Positions 42,479 to 49,423 of a stretch of DNA of 64,000 bases are shown piece by piece; position 1 is the first letter of the stretch, and each line of letters starts with the position of its first letter. This DNA is from Alcaligenes faecalis (GTDB lineage: Bacteria; Pseudomonadota; Gammaproteobacteria; Burkholderiales; Burkholderiaceae_B): NCBI RefSeq assembly GCF_002443155.1, contig NZ_CP023667.1:62001-126000 (forward strand), in the 5' to 3' direction. The position numbers and the translations under genes are program-made. Under the pieces are notes generated by a model. It was given only the letters and a program-made list of their open reading frames with translations. It was not told the origin of the DNA and did not search any database.

Positions 42479-43423
42479 ATGCAAGGCGTAAACACAATCG
42501 CCGCGTTGGCTGCGGCTGTTTCTCGCAAACACAGCGTTGCTCATTTAGGACGTGCCCGTCTGGGACGTAAAGCTGGCTTGATGCTGGCTGCCGTGGCCGC
42601 TGGCCTGGCCTTGAGCCTGCCGGCTCATGCGGACAATCCCAACAAGGGCAAGATGTTCAAAGTGGCTGCGGATGTGGGCCTGGTGCCGTTTTTCATGCGT
42701 GGCACCGACGGCAAGATGGATGGCTTTTCCAACGACCTGACTCAGGAAGTGGCCCAGCGCATGGGCTATGACGGTGCCGAGGTCATCGACACCCCGTTTT
42801 CCGCCATTTTTGCAGGCCTGTTTTCCAGTCGCTACGACATGGTGGCCGCACCCACCAACACCACGCAGGAGCGTGCCCAGCAAATGCTGTTTGCTGAGCC
42901 GTACATGGCCGGTGGCCTGAGTTTTCTGGCTAAAAAGGGCGCCATCGTCAATTCACTGGAAGACCTGAAGGACAAGACAATTGCCGTCAATAACGGCAGT
43001 TTTTCGGATCGCTGGTTGCAAGAAAACCAGGAAAAGTACGGCTACAAGATTCAGCGCTTCAACAAGAACACGGATGCCGTGCAGGCCGTGGCCATAGGTC
43101 GTGCCTTTGCCAATATGTCCGAGACCCCTCTGGCCCGCTATATCGCCACGAAAACTCCCGCACTGGCCCCGGTGTACGACATGACGACCGAGGCCAATTA
43201 CGCCTTTGCCTTTCGTAAGGATGACACGGCCTTGCGTAACCGCGTGGATGAAGTGCTGGAATGCATGAAGCAGGATGGCTCGCTGTCCAAGCTGCATGTG
43301 AAATGGTTTGGTACGGAACCGAATGCCGGTACGGCCATGACAGTCGTTTTCCCCGGCTATGGCGCGCCTGACTTTTCTGGCTACGAGCCCACTGAGCACA
43401 CCCCCGACTGCTCCCGTCCTTAA
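42479..43423 (+). CDS. Polar amino acid ABC transporter, periplasmic binding protein (family 3)
   Basis: A 314-residue family 3 solute-binding protein. An unusually long 50-residue N-terminus with a basic front half ends in AGLMLAAVAAGLALSLPAHA; the mature domain starts FKVAADVGLVPFFMRGTDGKMDGFSNDLTQEVAQRMG and contains YDMVAAPTNTTQERAQQMLFAEPYM, typical of GlnH/HisJ-like proteins. The AAGGAG site 6 bases before the ATG supports this start. It begins an operon with an ATPase, two permeases and a DapA-family protein. Two stable hairpins follow the gene. Ligand is a polar or charged amino acid or derivative. Confidence 0.88.
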   Translation: MQGVNTIAALAAAVSRKHSVAHLGRARLGRKAGLMLAAVAAGLALSLPAHADNPNKGKMFKVAADVGLVPFFMRGTDGKMDGFSNDLTQEVAQRMGYDGAEVIDTPFSAIFAGLFSSRYDMVAAPTNTTQERAQQMLFAEPYMAGGLSFLAKKGAIVNSLEDLKDKTIAVNNGSFSDRWLQENQEKYGYKIQRFNKNTDAVQAVAIGRAFANMSETPLARYIATKTPALAPVYDMTTEANYAFAFRKDDTALRNRVDEVLECMKQDGSLSKLHVKWFGTEPNAGTAMTVVFPGYGAPDFSGYEPTEHTPDCSRP

Positions 43424-43454
43424 AAGCGCCTTTGCGCTGTTTCTCTAGCTATAT

Positions 43455-43497
43455 GGCCCTCTAGGGGCCGGTCCCCGCCTGCCCGACTGGCAGGCGG
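43455..43497 (+). terminator. Two consecutive hairpins between binding-protein and ATPase genes (attenuator-like)
   Basis: GGCCC-tctag-GGGCC at 43455-43469 is followed by CCGCCTGCC-cgact-GGCAGGCGG at 43475-43497, a perfect 9-base stem. There is no T tract. Such structures often protect the upstream transcript and lower downstream expression, giving excess binding protein. Confidence 0.55.
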
Positions 43498-43510
43498 TCA
43501 AGGAGCGACC

Positions 43511-44242
43511 ATGAGTGAAATTGTCCGCATCCAGGGCTTGCGCAAATCGTTTGGGCAGGCCGAAATTCTTAAAGGCATAGACCTGAGCGTCAACACCGGT
43601 GAAGTCGTTGTGATGATTGGCGGTTCGGGTTCGGGTAAAAGCACCTGCCTGCGCTGCATCAACCGCCTGGAAACTCCCACCAGCGGCACGATTGTGGTGG
43701 CAGACAGCGATGTGACCTGTCCGCGTACCGACCTGAACCAGGTGCGTCAGAACATAGGCATGGTGTTTCAGGGCATACACCTGTACCCGCACATGACGGC
43801 GCTGGGCAATGTGATGCTGGCGCTGCGCAAGGTGAAAAAAGTACCCAAGGCGCAGGCCGAAGAACTGGCCCGTCACCATCTGGAACAAGTGGGCCTGGCC
43901 GAACGTATCGAGCACTATCCCAGCCAGTTGTCCGGTGGCCAGCAGCAGCGTGTGGGCATTGCCCGCGCCCTGGCGCTGGAACCCAAAGTCATGCTGTTTG
44001 ACGAGCCGACCTCGGGCCTGGATCCGGAGCTGGTCGGTGAAGTGCTGAACGTGATGAAGCGTACCCGCGATGCCGGCATGACCATGGTGATTGTCACGCA
44101 TGAAATGCAGTTTGCCCGCGAAGTGGGGGACCGCATTGTGTTCATGGACCAGGGCGTGATTCTGGACCAGGGCAGCCCTGATGAAATTCTGTGTAAGCCG
44201 CGTCACAAGCGTATTCAGGATTTTCTGAGCCGCATGAACTGA
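43511..44242 (+). CDS. Polar amino acid ABC transporter ATPase (GlnQ/HisP-like)
   Basis: A 243-residue ATPase: Walker A GGSGSGKST near residue 38, signature LSGGQQQRVGIARALALEP, Walker B VMLFDEPTSGLDPELVGEVL and switch VIVTHEMQFAREVGDRI, all in the exact style of GlnQ and HisP. GGAGCGACC precedes the ATG. It powers the two permeases encoded downstream. Confidence 0.93.
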   Translation: MSEIVRIQGLRKSFGQAEILKGIDLSVNTGEVVVMIGGSGSGKSTCLRCINRLETPTSGTIVVADSDVTCPRTDLNQVRQNIGMVFQGIHLYPHMTALGNVMLALRKVKKVPKAQAEELARHHLEQVGLAERIEHYPSQLSGGQQQRVGIARALALEPKVMLFDEPTSGLDPELVGEVLNVMKRTRDAGMTMVIVTHEMQFAREVGDRIVFMDQGVILDQGSPDEILCKPRHKRIQDFLSRMN

Positions 44243-44250
44243 GGTCGGCC

Positions 44251-44922
44251 ATGGATCAGATCGTTTATTACTTCTTTAACTGGACGCTGATCAGCCCCCA
44301 TCTGCCCGAGATCATGCAGGGCTTTTGGGTCACGCTGCAAATGGCTGTGATGACCGTGATTCTGGGCACCGTCCTGGGTCTGGGCTTGGCCGTGCTGCGC
44401 TGCTATGGCTGGCGTCCCGTCAATATTCTGATGACGCTGTATGTGGACGTATTCCGTGCGATTCCGCAGCTGGTCATTATTGTGCTGGTGTTCTTTGCTC
44501 TGCCGTCCCTGGGCATTGTGATTGAACCCGTTCCTGCCACCCTTCTGGCCTTGAGCTTGGTGCTGTCTGCCTTTGCTGAAGAAATCTTCTGGTCCGGCAT
44601 TGCTGCGGTGCCCACGGGGCAGTGGGAAGCGGGCCGCTCCACCGGCATGGGTTTCAGCCAGACGCTGTTTGCCATCATCCTGCCGCAAGCCGTGCGCCTG
44701 GCGATTCCACCGCTGACCAATCGCGCCATCGGGATTACCAAAGGCACCACGCTGGGCTCAGTCATTGCCGTGCCCGAGCTGCTCAACGTGTCCAGCAATA
44801 TCCAGTCCAACATCGCCAACCCCACTGCCTTTACGGCCGGGGCCATTTTGTTCTGCCTGATTTTCTTCCCCTTCGTTCATCTGACGAGGGTGCTGGAACG
44901 GCGCTATGCGATCAAGTCGTAG
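44251..44922 (+). CDS. Polar amino acid ABC transporter permease (HisM/GlnP-like), first copy
   Basis: A 223-residue permease with about five membrane segments. The N-terminal family motif GFWVTLQMAVMTVILGTVLGLGLAVLR is near residue 25, RAIPQLVIIVLVFFALP near 68, and the EAA-like loop WEAGRSTGMGFSQTLFAIILPQAVRLAIPPLTNRAIGITKGTTLGSVIAVPELL near 126. Eight bases after the ATPase gene. It forms a heterodimer with the next gene product. Confidence 0.92.
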   Translation: MDQIVYYFFNWTLISPHLPEIMQGFWVTLQMAVMTVILGTVLGLGLAVLRCYGWRPVNILMTLYVDVFRAIPQLVIIVLVFFALPSLGIVIEPVPATLLALSLVLSAFAEEIFWSGIAAVPTGQWEAGRSTGMGFSQTLFAIILPQAVRLAIPPLTNRAIGITKGTTLGSVIAVPELLNVSSNIQSNIANPTAFTAGAILFCLIFFPFVHLTRVLERRYAIKS

Positions 44923-44934
44923 GAGTGATGCGCT

Positions 44935-45603
44935 ATGGAACTGATCGATACTTTTCTGAACCCGACGATTATTGCCGCCAGCTGGCCGCTGCTGATGCAG
45001 GGCCTGTGGCTGACGGTCAAGCTCGCCCTCATCATTGTGCCGCTGGCGGCCCTGCTGGGTCTGATCATTGCCTGCCTGCATTATCAGCAGCATCGCTGGC
45101 TGAATCGGCTGATCCTGCTGTACGTGGATTTCTTCCGTGCCTTCCCGCCTTTGGTGTTGCTGATCTTCATTTACTACGGCTTGCCATTCCTGGGCCTGCC
45201 CCTGAATGAGTTTTCAGCCACGGTGCTGGCGCTGGTCCTGAACAGCAGTGGCTACTTCGCGGAGATCTTCCGCGCCGGGCTGGAGTCGGTGTCCCCTGGT
45301 CAGAACGAGGCAGCGCGCTCGACTGGCTTGAACGCCCGTCAGGCCATGGCTTATGTGGTCGTGCCTCAGGGGGTGCGCAATGTGATTCCGGATCTGGCCA
45401 GCAACACGCTGGAAGCCATCAAGCAGACCTCGATTGCCTCGGCCGTGGCTTTGCCAGAGCTGCTGCGTTCAGCCCAGATCATGCAGGGCGAGACCTATAG
45501 CCAGACACCGCTGGTGGCTGCCGCGCTGATTTATTTCCTTCTTCTATGGCCCTTGGTACGCATGATTTCGCGTATGCAAAAGCCGTTTGTTATTCCTCGT
45601 TGA
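44935..45603 (+). CDS. Polar amino acid ABC transporter permease (HisQ/GlnP-like), second copy
   Basis: A 222-residue permease of the same family. Motifs are GLWLTVKLALIIVPLAALLGLIIA, FFRAFPPLVLLIFIYYGLPFLGL and the EAA-like loop NEAARSTGLNARQAMAYVVVPQGVRNVIPDLASNTLEAIKQTSIASAVALPELL. Twelve bases after the first permease gene, which it complements. No unusual features. Confidence 0.92.
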   Translation: MELIDTFLNPTIIAASWPLLMQGLWLTVKLALIIVPLAALLGLIIACLHYQQHRWLNRLILLYVDFFRAFPPLVLLIFIYYGLPFLGLPLNEFSATVLALVLNSSGYFAEIFRAGLESVSPGQNEAARSTGLNARQAMAYVVVPQGVRNVIPDLASNTLEAIKQTSIASAVALPELLRSAQIMQGETYSQTPLVAAALIYFLLLWPLVRMISRMQKPFVIPR

Positions 45604-45617
45604 GCCTAAGCGTAACT

Positions 45618-46523
45618 ATGAAAAATAAAGGTGTCTTTTCCATTTGCCCCACTCCTTTCAAAGCGGGTGGCGAGCTGGATTTGCAAAGCCTGGTCAGTCT
45701 GGTGAATTTCCAGCTGGAAGCCGGTATTCACGGACTGGCGATTTTGGGGGTGATGGGGGAGCTGCACAAGCTCAGTACCTTTGAGCGTCGGCGTGTCATT
45801 GAAACGGTGGTGGCCGCGGTGCGCGGTGCGGTGCCGGTGTGGGTGGGCGTGCGTGCCTTGGGTACGGCAGCCGCAGTGGAGCAGGCTCGCAGTGCCGAGG
45901 ACTTGGGCGCGGATGCGATCTTTGTCGCCCCCTTGGCCGGGGCAGATGACGAGATGCAGGTGTCCTATTACCGTCAGATCGTGCAGGCGATCCGTATTCC
46001 GGTGGTGATTCACGATTTCCCGGAACTGTTTGCCGCCCGCATCAGCCCCGCCTTGGCCGTGCGCCTGAAAGGCGAGGCGGGTGTGTCCATTTTGAACTCT
46101 GAAGATCCGCCCGTTGGTCAGAAAATTACTGCCGTGCGTGGTTTGTCGGGCGATGCCTTGCCGATCTTGAGTGGCCTGGGTGGCATGCATTTTCTGGAAG
46201 AGCTGCAACGGGGGGCCGATGGCGTGGTCACCGGCTTCTCCTTCCCGGAAATTCTGCTGAAGGTATATGCCTTGCATCGTCAGGGCGAGCAGGAAGAAGC
46301 CGCGCGCGTGTTTGACCGTTACTGCTCCTTGATCCGTTACGAGTTTCAGCCGCTGGTGGCCTTGGCGCTGCGCAAGTATTCCTATATGCGCCGTGGCATC
46401 GTCGCTTGTGATGCCACGCGCGATCCGGCCACGGCGCTGGATCACATCAGCCGCGCCGAGTTCGAGGCTGTGGTGCGTCGAGTGGGTCTGGACTTGTCCG
46501 TAAAGGGTGTACAGACCGTTTAA
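45618..46523 (+). CDS. Dihydrodipicolinate synthase/NAL-family protein lacking the Schiff-base lysine
   Basis: A 301-residue TIM-barrel protein of the DapA/N-acetylneuraminate lyase family, opening KGVFSICPTPFKAGGELDLQSL with GVMGE (residues 44-48) in place of the usual GSTGE. The catalytic Tyr (YNVP in DapA) aligns with His132 (HDFP) and the Schiff-base Lys aligns with Asn160 in SILNSEDPP. Loss of both argues against normal aldolase chemistry. GADGVVTGFSFPE near residue 225 matches the family. It follows the permease stop by 14 bases and the importer operon ends after it, so it probably acts on, or senses, the imported compound. ATG at 45618 chosen; an in-frame start at 45546 lies inside the permease gene. 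Confidence 0.84.
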   Translation: MKNKGVFSICPTPFKAGGELDLQSLVSLVNFQLEAGIHGLAILGVMGELHKLSTFERRRVIETVVAAVRGAVPVWVGVRALGTAAAVEQARSAEDLGADAIFVAPLAGADDEMQVSYYRQIVQAIRIPVVIHDFPELFAARISPALAVRLKGEAGVSILNSEDPPVGQKITAVRGLSGDALPILSGLGGMHFLEELQRGADGVVTGFSFPEILLKVYALHRQGEQEEAARVFDRYCSLIRYEFQPLVALALRKYSYMRRGIVACDATRDPATALDHISRAEFEAVVRRVGLDLSVKGVQTV

Positions 46524-46564
46524 ACCTTGCTGTTCTTGAGTAACTGCTGCATTTGTTGGATTTG

Positions 46565-46613
46565 CCGGGTAAGTAAGGTCTGGGGGGCCCCGGCGTTATT
46601 TACCCGGTTTTTT
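46565..46613 (+). terminator. Rho-independent terminator of the amino-acid importer operon
   Basis: CCGGGTAAGTAA (46565-46576) pairs with TTATTTACCCGG (46596-46607), 12 base pairs including one G-U, followed by six T residues. It lies 41 bases after the DapA-family stop. Confidence 0.88.
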
Positions 46614-46740
46614 GTTTGCGCTTCTTCTTCTTTTTCGGTTGCCTGAGCGTTGGGAGTGGCGCTGCTTGTGTGCAGAGCAGGAGGTTTGTGAGACAAGGAG
46701 CGCAGAGAGCCTGCATGTTTGGATCGTGCTTCGTGGAAAC

Positions 46741-46878
46741 GCCGGTCTTGGCCGGGGGGCCGTCCTCCGGGCTTGGCTCCTTGCCGGTGCTGCGCACCGG
46801 TACCCTGGTCAGGCTTGCTATTCGGGCGCGCCCTGAACTCGCGAAAGTGCCTTGTCCCCCGTACATGGACGCCCCTGT
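46741..46878 (+). repeat. Dispersed repeat copy A, left of the IS element
   Basis: About 138 bases related to copy B at 48243-48372, which is in the opposite orientation. Shared blocks are GGCCGGGGGGCCGTCCTC, GGCTTGCTATTCGGG, GTGCCTTGTCC and ATGGACGCCCCT, in the same order with gaps between. No credible gene is seen from 46524 to 47032; that stretch holds only the terminator and this repeat. Confidence 0.65.
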
Positions 46879-47035
46879 TTTGCCAAGCACTCACTTCATG
46901 TTGGACAGTGGGTCGAGATTGCACCCGTACATCCGGACTTGATTGCCGCGTCAGCGGCGGTCCCTGATGGGTTCTGCTGGTTGGTGCCTCAATCGGACAA
47001 GCGCACTGCTTAGTGCCTGGGGGACATCGGGTTTA

Positions 47036-47137
47036 ACCAACCACGGTCTGACCTATCTTGCCATCATGTCGTGTTTGCCTGAGCAATCGGGAGAAGGGTT
47101 AATAGTGGCTTTTAAGGGGAAGCTCAGTCCAGCCTGA
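47036..47137 (-). ncRNA. Candidate bridge/seek RNA region of the IS1111-type element
   Basis: The roughly 100 bases between the transposase stop and the right-end inverted repeat are non-coding. In IS1111-subgroup elements this is where the target-guiding seekRNA is encoded. The assignment is by position only; I did not derive a structure. Confidence 0.4.
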
Positions 47138-48166
47138 CTATGAGCCGTCAGGCGTGTAGTCAGGCTGGAAGGTTCGTTGATTGGCCAGTAACGCCCAGAC
47201 GATACGGGCATTTTTGTTGGCTAATGCAACAGCCGCTACGTTAGCGTGAGATCGCTGCAAGAGTCGTTGTAGCCAACCGGTGGGCTCTGCGGCTTGCCGT
47301 GCACGATAGATCACCGCTCGAGCGCCATGAATTAACAAGGTACGTAGATATTGATCTCCTCGTTTGCTGATTCCCAGGAGCACGGACTTGCCACCACTGG
47401 AGTGCTGCTTGGGCACTAAGCCTAGCCACGCCGCTAACTGTCGGCCATTGGTGAAGTTTTTGGCATCGCCGATCGTGGCAACCAAGGCACTGGCGGTGAT
47501 CGGGCCAATGCCCGCAACTTTCTCAAGTCGGCAGCTCGCTTCATTGGCCTTATGCCAGGCTTTAATCTGCCGCTCCAACTCATGGACCTGTTTATCCAGC
47601 TCTTTTAAGTGATCCAGGAGCCGGAGTATGAGTAATCGAAATGAGCCCGTCAGCTCCTGATTCGCCTGCTCGAGTAGCGCAGGGACACGTGTATGCAGGT
47701 GAGAGATTCCCTGTGGGACGATCAGCCCGAACTCAGCCAGTAATCCGCGGATCTGATTGGCCTGTGCGGTCCGTGCCCGTACGAACCCTTGTCGAGCCCG
47801 GTGCAAGGCCAAGACGGACTGTTGTTCGATATTTTTGATCGGTACAAACCGCATGTTAGGCCGAGCCACTGCCTCGCAGATGGCTTCGGCATCAGCAGCA
47901 TCGTTCTTGTTGGTTTTAACGTAGGGTTTAACAAACTGAGGGGCAATCAAGCGTACGGTATGCCCGAACGATTCTAATTTACGGGCCCAATGATGCGCAC
48001 TTCCACATGCTTCCATGCCAATCAGGCAGACCGGTAAGGTGGCGAAGAACGTGGCCATCTGGTCGCGTTTGAGCTGTTTTCTTAACACGGTTTTGCCTTG
48101 TTCATCGACGCCGTGCAGTTGAAAGACTTGCTTTGCCAGATCGATACCTAGTGTCGTAATCTTCAT
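47138..48166 (-). CDS. IS110-family (IS1111 subgroup) transposase
   Basis: A 342-residue DEDD recombinase. The RuvC-like N-terminal domain has the catalytic acids in TLGIDLAKQVFQLHG, CLIGMEACGSAHHWA and VKTNKNDAADAEAICEA; the C-terminal Transposase_20 domain has VAGIGPITASALVATIGDAKNFTNGRQLAAWLGLVPKQHSSGGK with the conserved Ser. It appears intact. The ATG at 48166 matches the family start (MKITTLGIDLAK); the open frame continues to 48373 through repeat B but that part is not protein-like. It catalyses RNA-guided excision and insertion through a circular intermediate. Confidence 0.9.
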   Translation of the reverse strand: MKITTLGIDLAKQVFQLHGVDEQGKTVLRKQLKRDQMATFFATLPVCLIGMEACGSAHHWARKLESFGHTVRLIAPQFVKPYVKTNKNDAADAEAICEAVARPNMRFVPIKNIEQQSVLALHRARQGFVRARTAQANQIRGLLAEFGLIVPQGISHLHTRVPALLEQANQELTGSFRLLILRLLDHLKELDKQVHELERQIKAWHKANEASCRLEKVAGIGPITASALVATIGDAKNFTNGRQLAAWLGLVPKQHSSGGKSVLLGISKRGDQYLRTLLIHGARAVIYRARQAAEPTGWLQRLLQRSHANVAAVALANKNARIVWALLANQRTFQPDYTPDGS

Positions 48167-48242
48167 GATGGACGCCTCGCTCGGTTCAAGTGGTTGGTGA
48201 TACGCCCACTTTGGCACATAGGATGCCGGTGCGGGTAGGGGC

Positions 48243-48372
48243 GTCCATCCCATTGGACAAGGCACAAGCATTTCGCTCAAACAACAGGACGCTTGAACCC
48301 CGAATAGCAAGCCCGCCTGCGGCAAGAAGCCTGAATCGCCCAGAGGACGGCCCCCCGGCCCAGACGGGCTCA
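48243..48372 (-). repeat. Dispersed repeat copy B, right of the IS element
   Basis: Inverted counterpart of copy A (46741-46878), about 38 bases beyond the estimated IS end. From 48373 to 48681 I see no convincing gene; open frames there on both strands have no recognisable protein. Confidence 0.65.
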
Positions 48373-48681
48373 CAATAACTATTAATACGGGCCCTTCTTC
48401 CTTCTGGGGCCTGGCAGTATGTGGTTCTTTCGGCTGCTGTAGCGGCCTGAGGGGCTTGAGGGGGGCGAGGTTTGCGTGTGGGTCGTCGCACTTAACCGTT
48501 AGCGGTGGGTGTGGGGAGATGCAAAAGTCGGAGCCAACTACTAACTATTGAGTGCCAGACGCTTAATGGAAGCATGAAGCTTGCTCGGGATATCCCGTTC
48601 AACAAACTGCCGTGCGTAATCTGGAGCTTGTCGTTTGTCTTTGACGCGAAAGCCCAAGCTGCCTGGGTGTTGCCAGCGTTT

Positions 48682-48710
48682 TTGAACTGGCTGGAGGCGC
48701 GCAGTATGAT
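48682..48710 (+). promoter_or_regulatory. Sigma-70-type promoter for ogt
   Basis: TTGAAC (48682-48687), a 17-base spacer and TATGAT (48705-48710) lie 30 bases before the ATG of ogt. Both boxes are close to consensus. Confidence 0.6.
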
Positions 48711-48740
48711 CAAACATTCTGCTCTCGGATCGGGATTGCC

Positions 48741-49298
48741 ATGTTTGCCTATGTTGGGCTGCGTACTGCCTGCTTTGATACGCCTTTAGGGGCGATGCGT
48801 CTGTTAGTAGATGCCCAAGGCGCTTTGCTGCGTCTGGACTTCGAGGAAGAGACCGTACATGGCCTGGCACCCGAGCAATTGGCCGGGTTGATCCCGGAAC
48901 CTGCTTTGGCCGAGCCCGTTCAAGCTCAGTTGGATGCGTATTTTGCCGGCAAGCTGCAACAGTTCGATCTACCTTTCAGCCTGCAAGGCACCGAATTTCA
49001 GCAACAGGTCTGGCAGGCCTTGCAGACCATTCCTTATGGTCAAACCTGGACCTATGGCCAGATGGCTGAGCACTTGGGCCGCCCCAAAGCCGTTCGCGCC
49101 GTAGGCCAGGCCTGCGGCCTGAATCCCATCAGCATCATCGTGCCTTGCCACCGCGTGCAAGGTGCCAATGGCATGTTGACCGGCTTTAGCTCCGGTTTGC
49201 ATCGCAAAGCCAGCTTGCTGGATTTTGAACGCCGCGTGCATTTGACCGGTGTGGGCGACTTTCAGCTCAGCATGCCCGCCCAGCTGGATTTGTTCTAA
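48741..49298 (+). CDS. ogt: Methylated-DNA--protein-cysteine S-methyltransferase
   Basis: A 185-residue repair protein. The acceptor Cys136 lies in the invariant IIVPCHRV motif, preceded by TIPYGQTWTYGQMAEHLGRPKAVRAVGQACGLNP, the DNA-binding helix-turn-helix with its Arg finger. It removes alkyl groups from O6-guanine and O4-thymine, inactivating itself. No AdaA-type Cys-rich domain is present, so it is the Ogt form. The gene is monocistronic with its own promoter, 125 bases before the aldehyde dehydrogenase gene. Confidence 0.93.
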   Translation: MFAYVGLRTACFDTPLGAMRLLVDAQGALLRLDFEEETVHGLAPEQLAGLIPEPALAEPVQAQLDAYFAGKLQQFDLPFSLQGTEFQQQVWQALQTIPYGQTWTYGQMAEHLGRPKAVRAVGQACGLNPISIIVPCHRVQGANGMLTGFSSGLHRKASLLDFERRVHLTGVGDFQLSMPAQLDLF

Positions 49299-49352
49299 CG
49301 CAGGTCAGGGCTCACTCCGTACCCAAATCAACAAGCCCCCGTGCACAGAATC

Positions 49353-49383
49353 ACAAGTCCGGGCTTGTCCTCGTCCCTATACT
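49353..49383 (+). promoter_or_regulatory. Inverted repeat and -10-like box before the amine catabolic operon
   Basis: ACAAG (49353-49357) and CTTGT (49364-49368) form an inverted repeat, preceded by a related ACAAGCCC at 49331-49338; TATACT at 49378-49383 could be the -10 box, with no good -35. This suggests an activator-dependent promoter, perhaps for the AraC-type regulator encoded at 55533. Confidence 0.35.
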
Positions 49384-49423
49384 GGATTCGTTAAGAATCA
49401 ACTATTCCGTGTGGAGACAGACT

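Larger units (their letters stand above)
47033..48205 (-). mobile_element. IS110-family insertion sequence, IS1111 subgroup (approximate ends)
   Basis: One intact transposase gene flanked by a 9-base sub-terminal inverted repeat: ACCAACCAC at 47036-47044 and GTGGTTGGT at 48190-48198. Sub-terminal repeats with short tails outside them, rather than terminal repeats, are the mark of the IS1111 subgroup. The size (about 1.2 kb) fits. The exact ends, and therefore the tails, are estimated; no target duplication is expected for this family. Confidence 0.75.

Noticed and set aside
46520-46924. 134-codon minus-strand frame ending opposite the DapA-family gene
   Set aside because: Its C-terminal 50 residues look weakly protein-like, and it could be the tail of a gene cut by the repeats and IS. 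However it runs through repeat A and the importer terminator and has no recognisable family, so it is not called.
46741-48372. Copies A and B considered as the terminal inverted repeats of the IS element
   Set aside because: IS110-family elements lack long terminal repeats, the copies are unequal in spacing to the transposase (about 260 and 77 bases), and a proper 9-base sub-terminal repeat is found closer in.
48541-48870. Minus-strand frame of 109 codons overlapping ogt, possible transposase remnant
   Set aside because: The C-terminal part has a plausible composition, but I recognise no transposase motif and it overlaps the ogt promoter and start.
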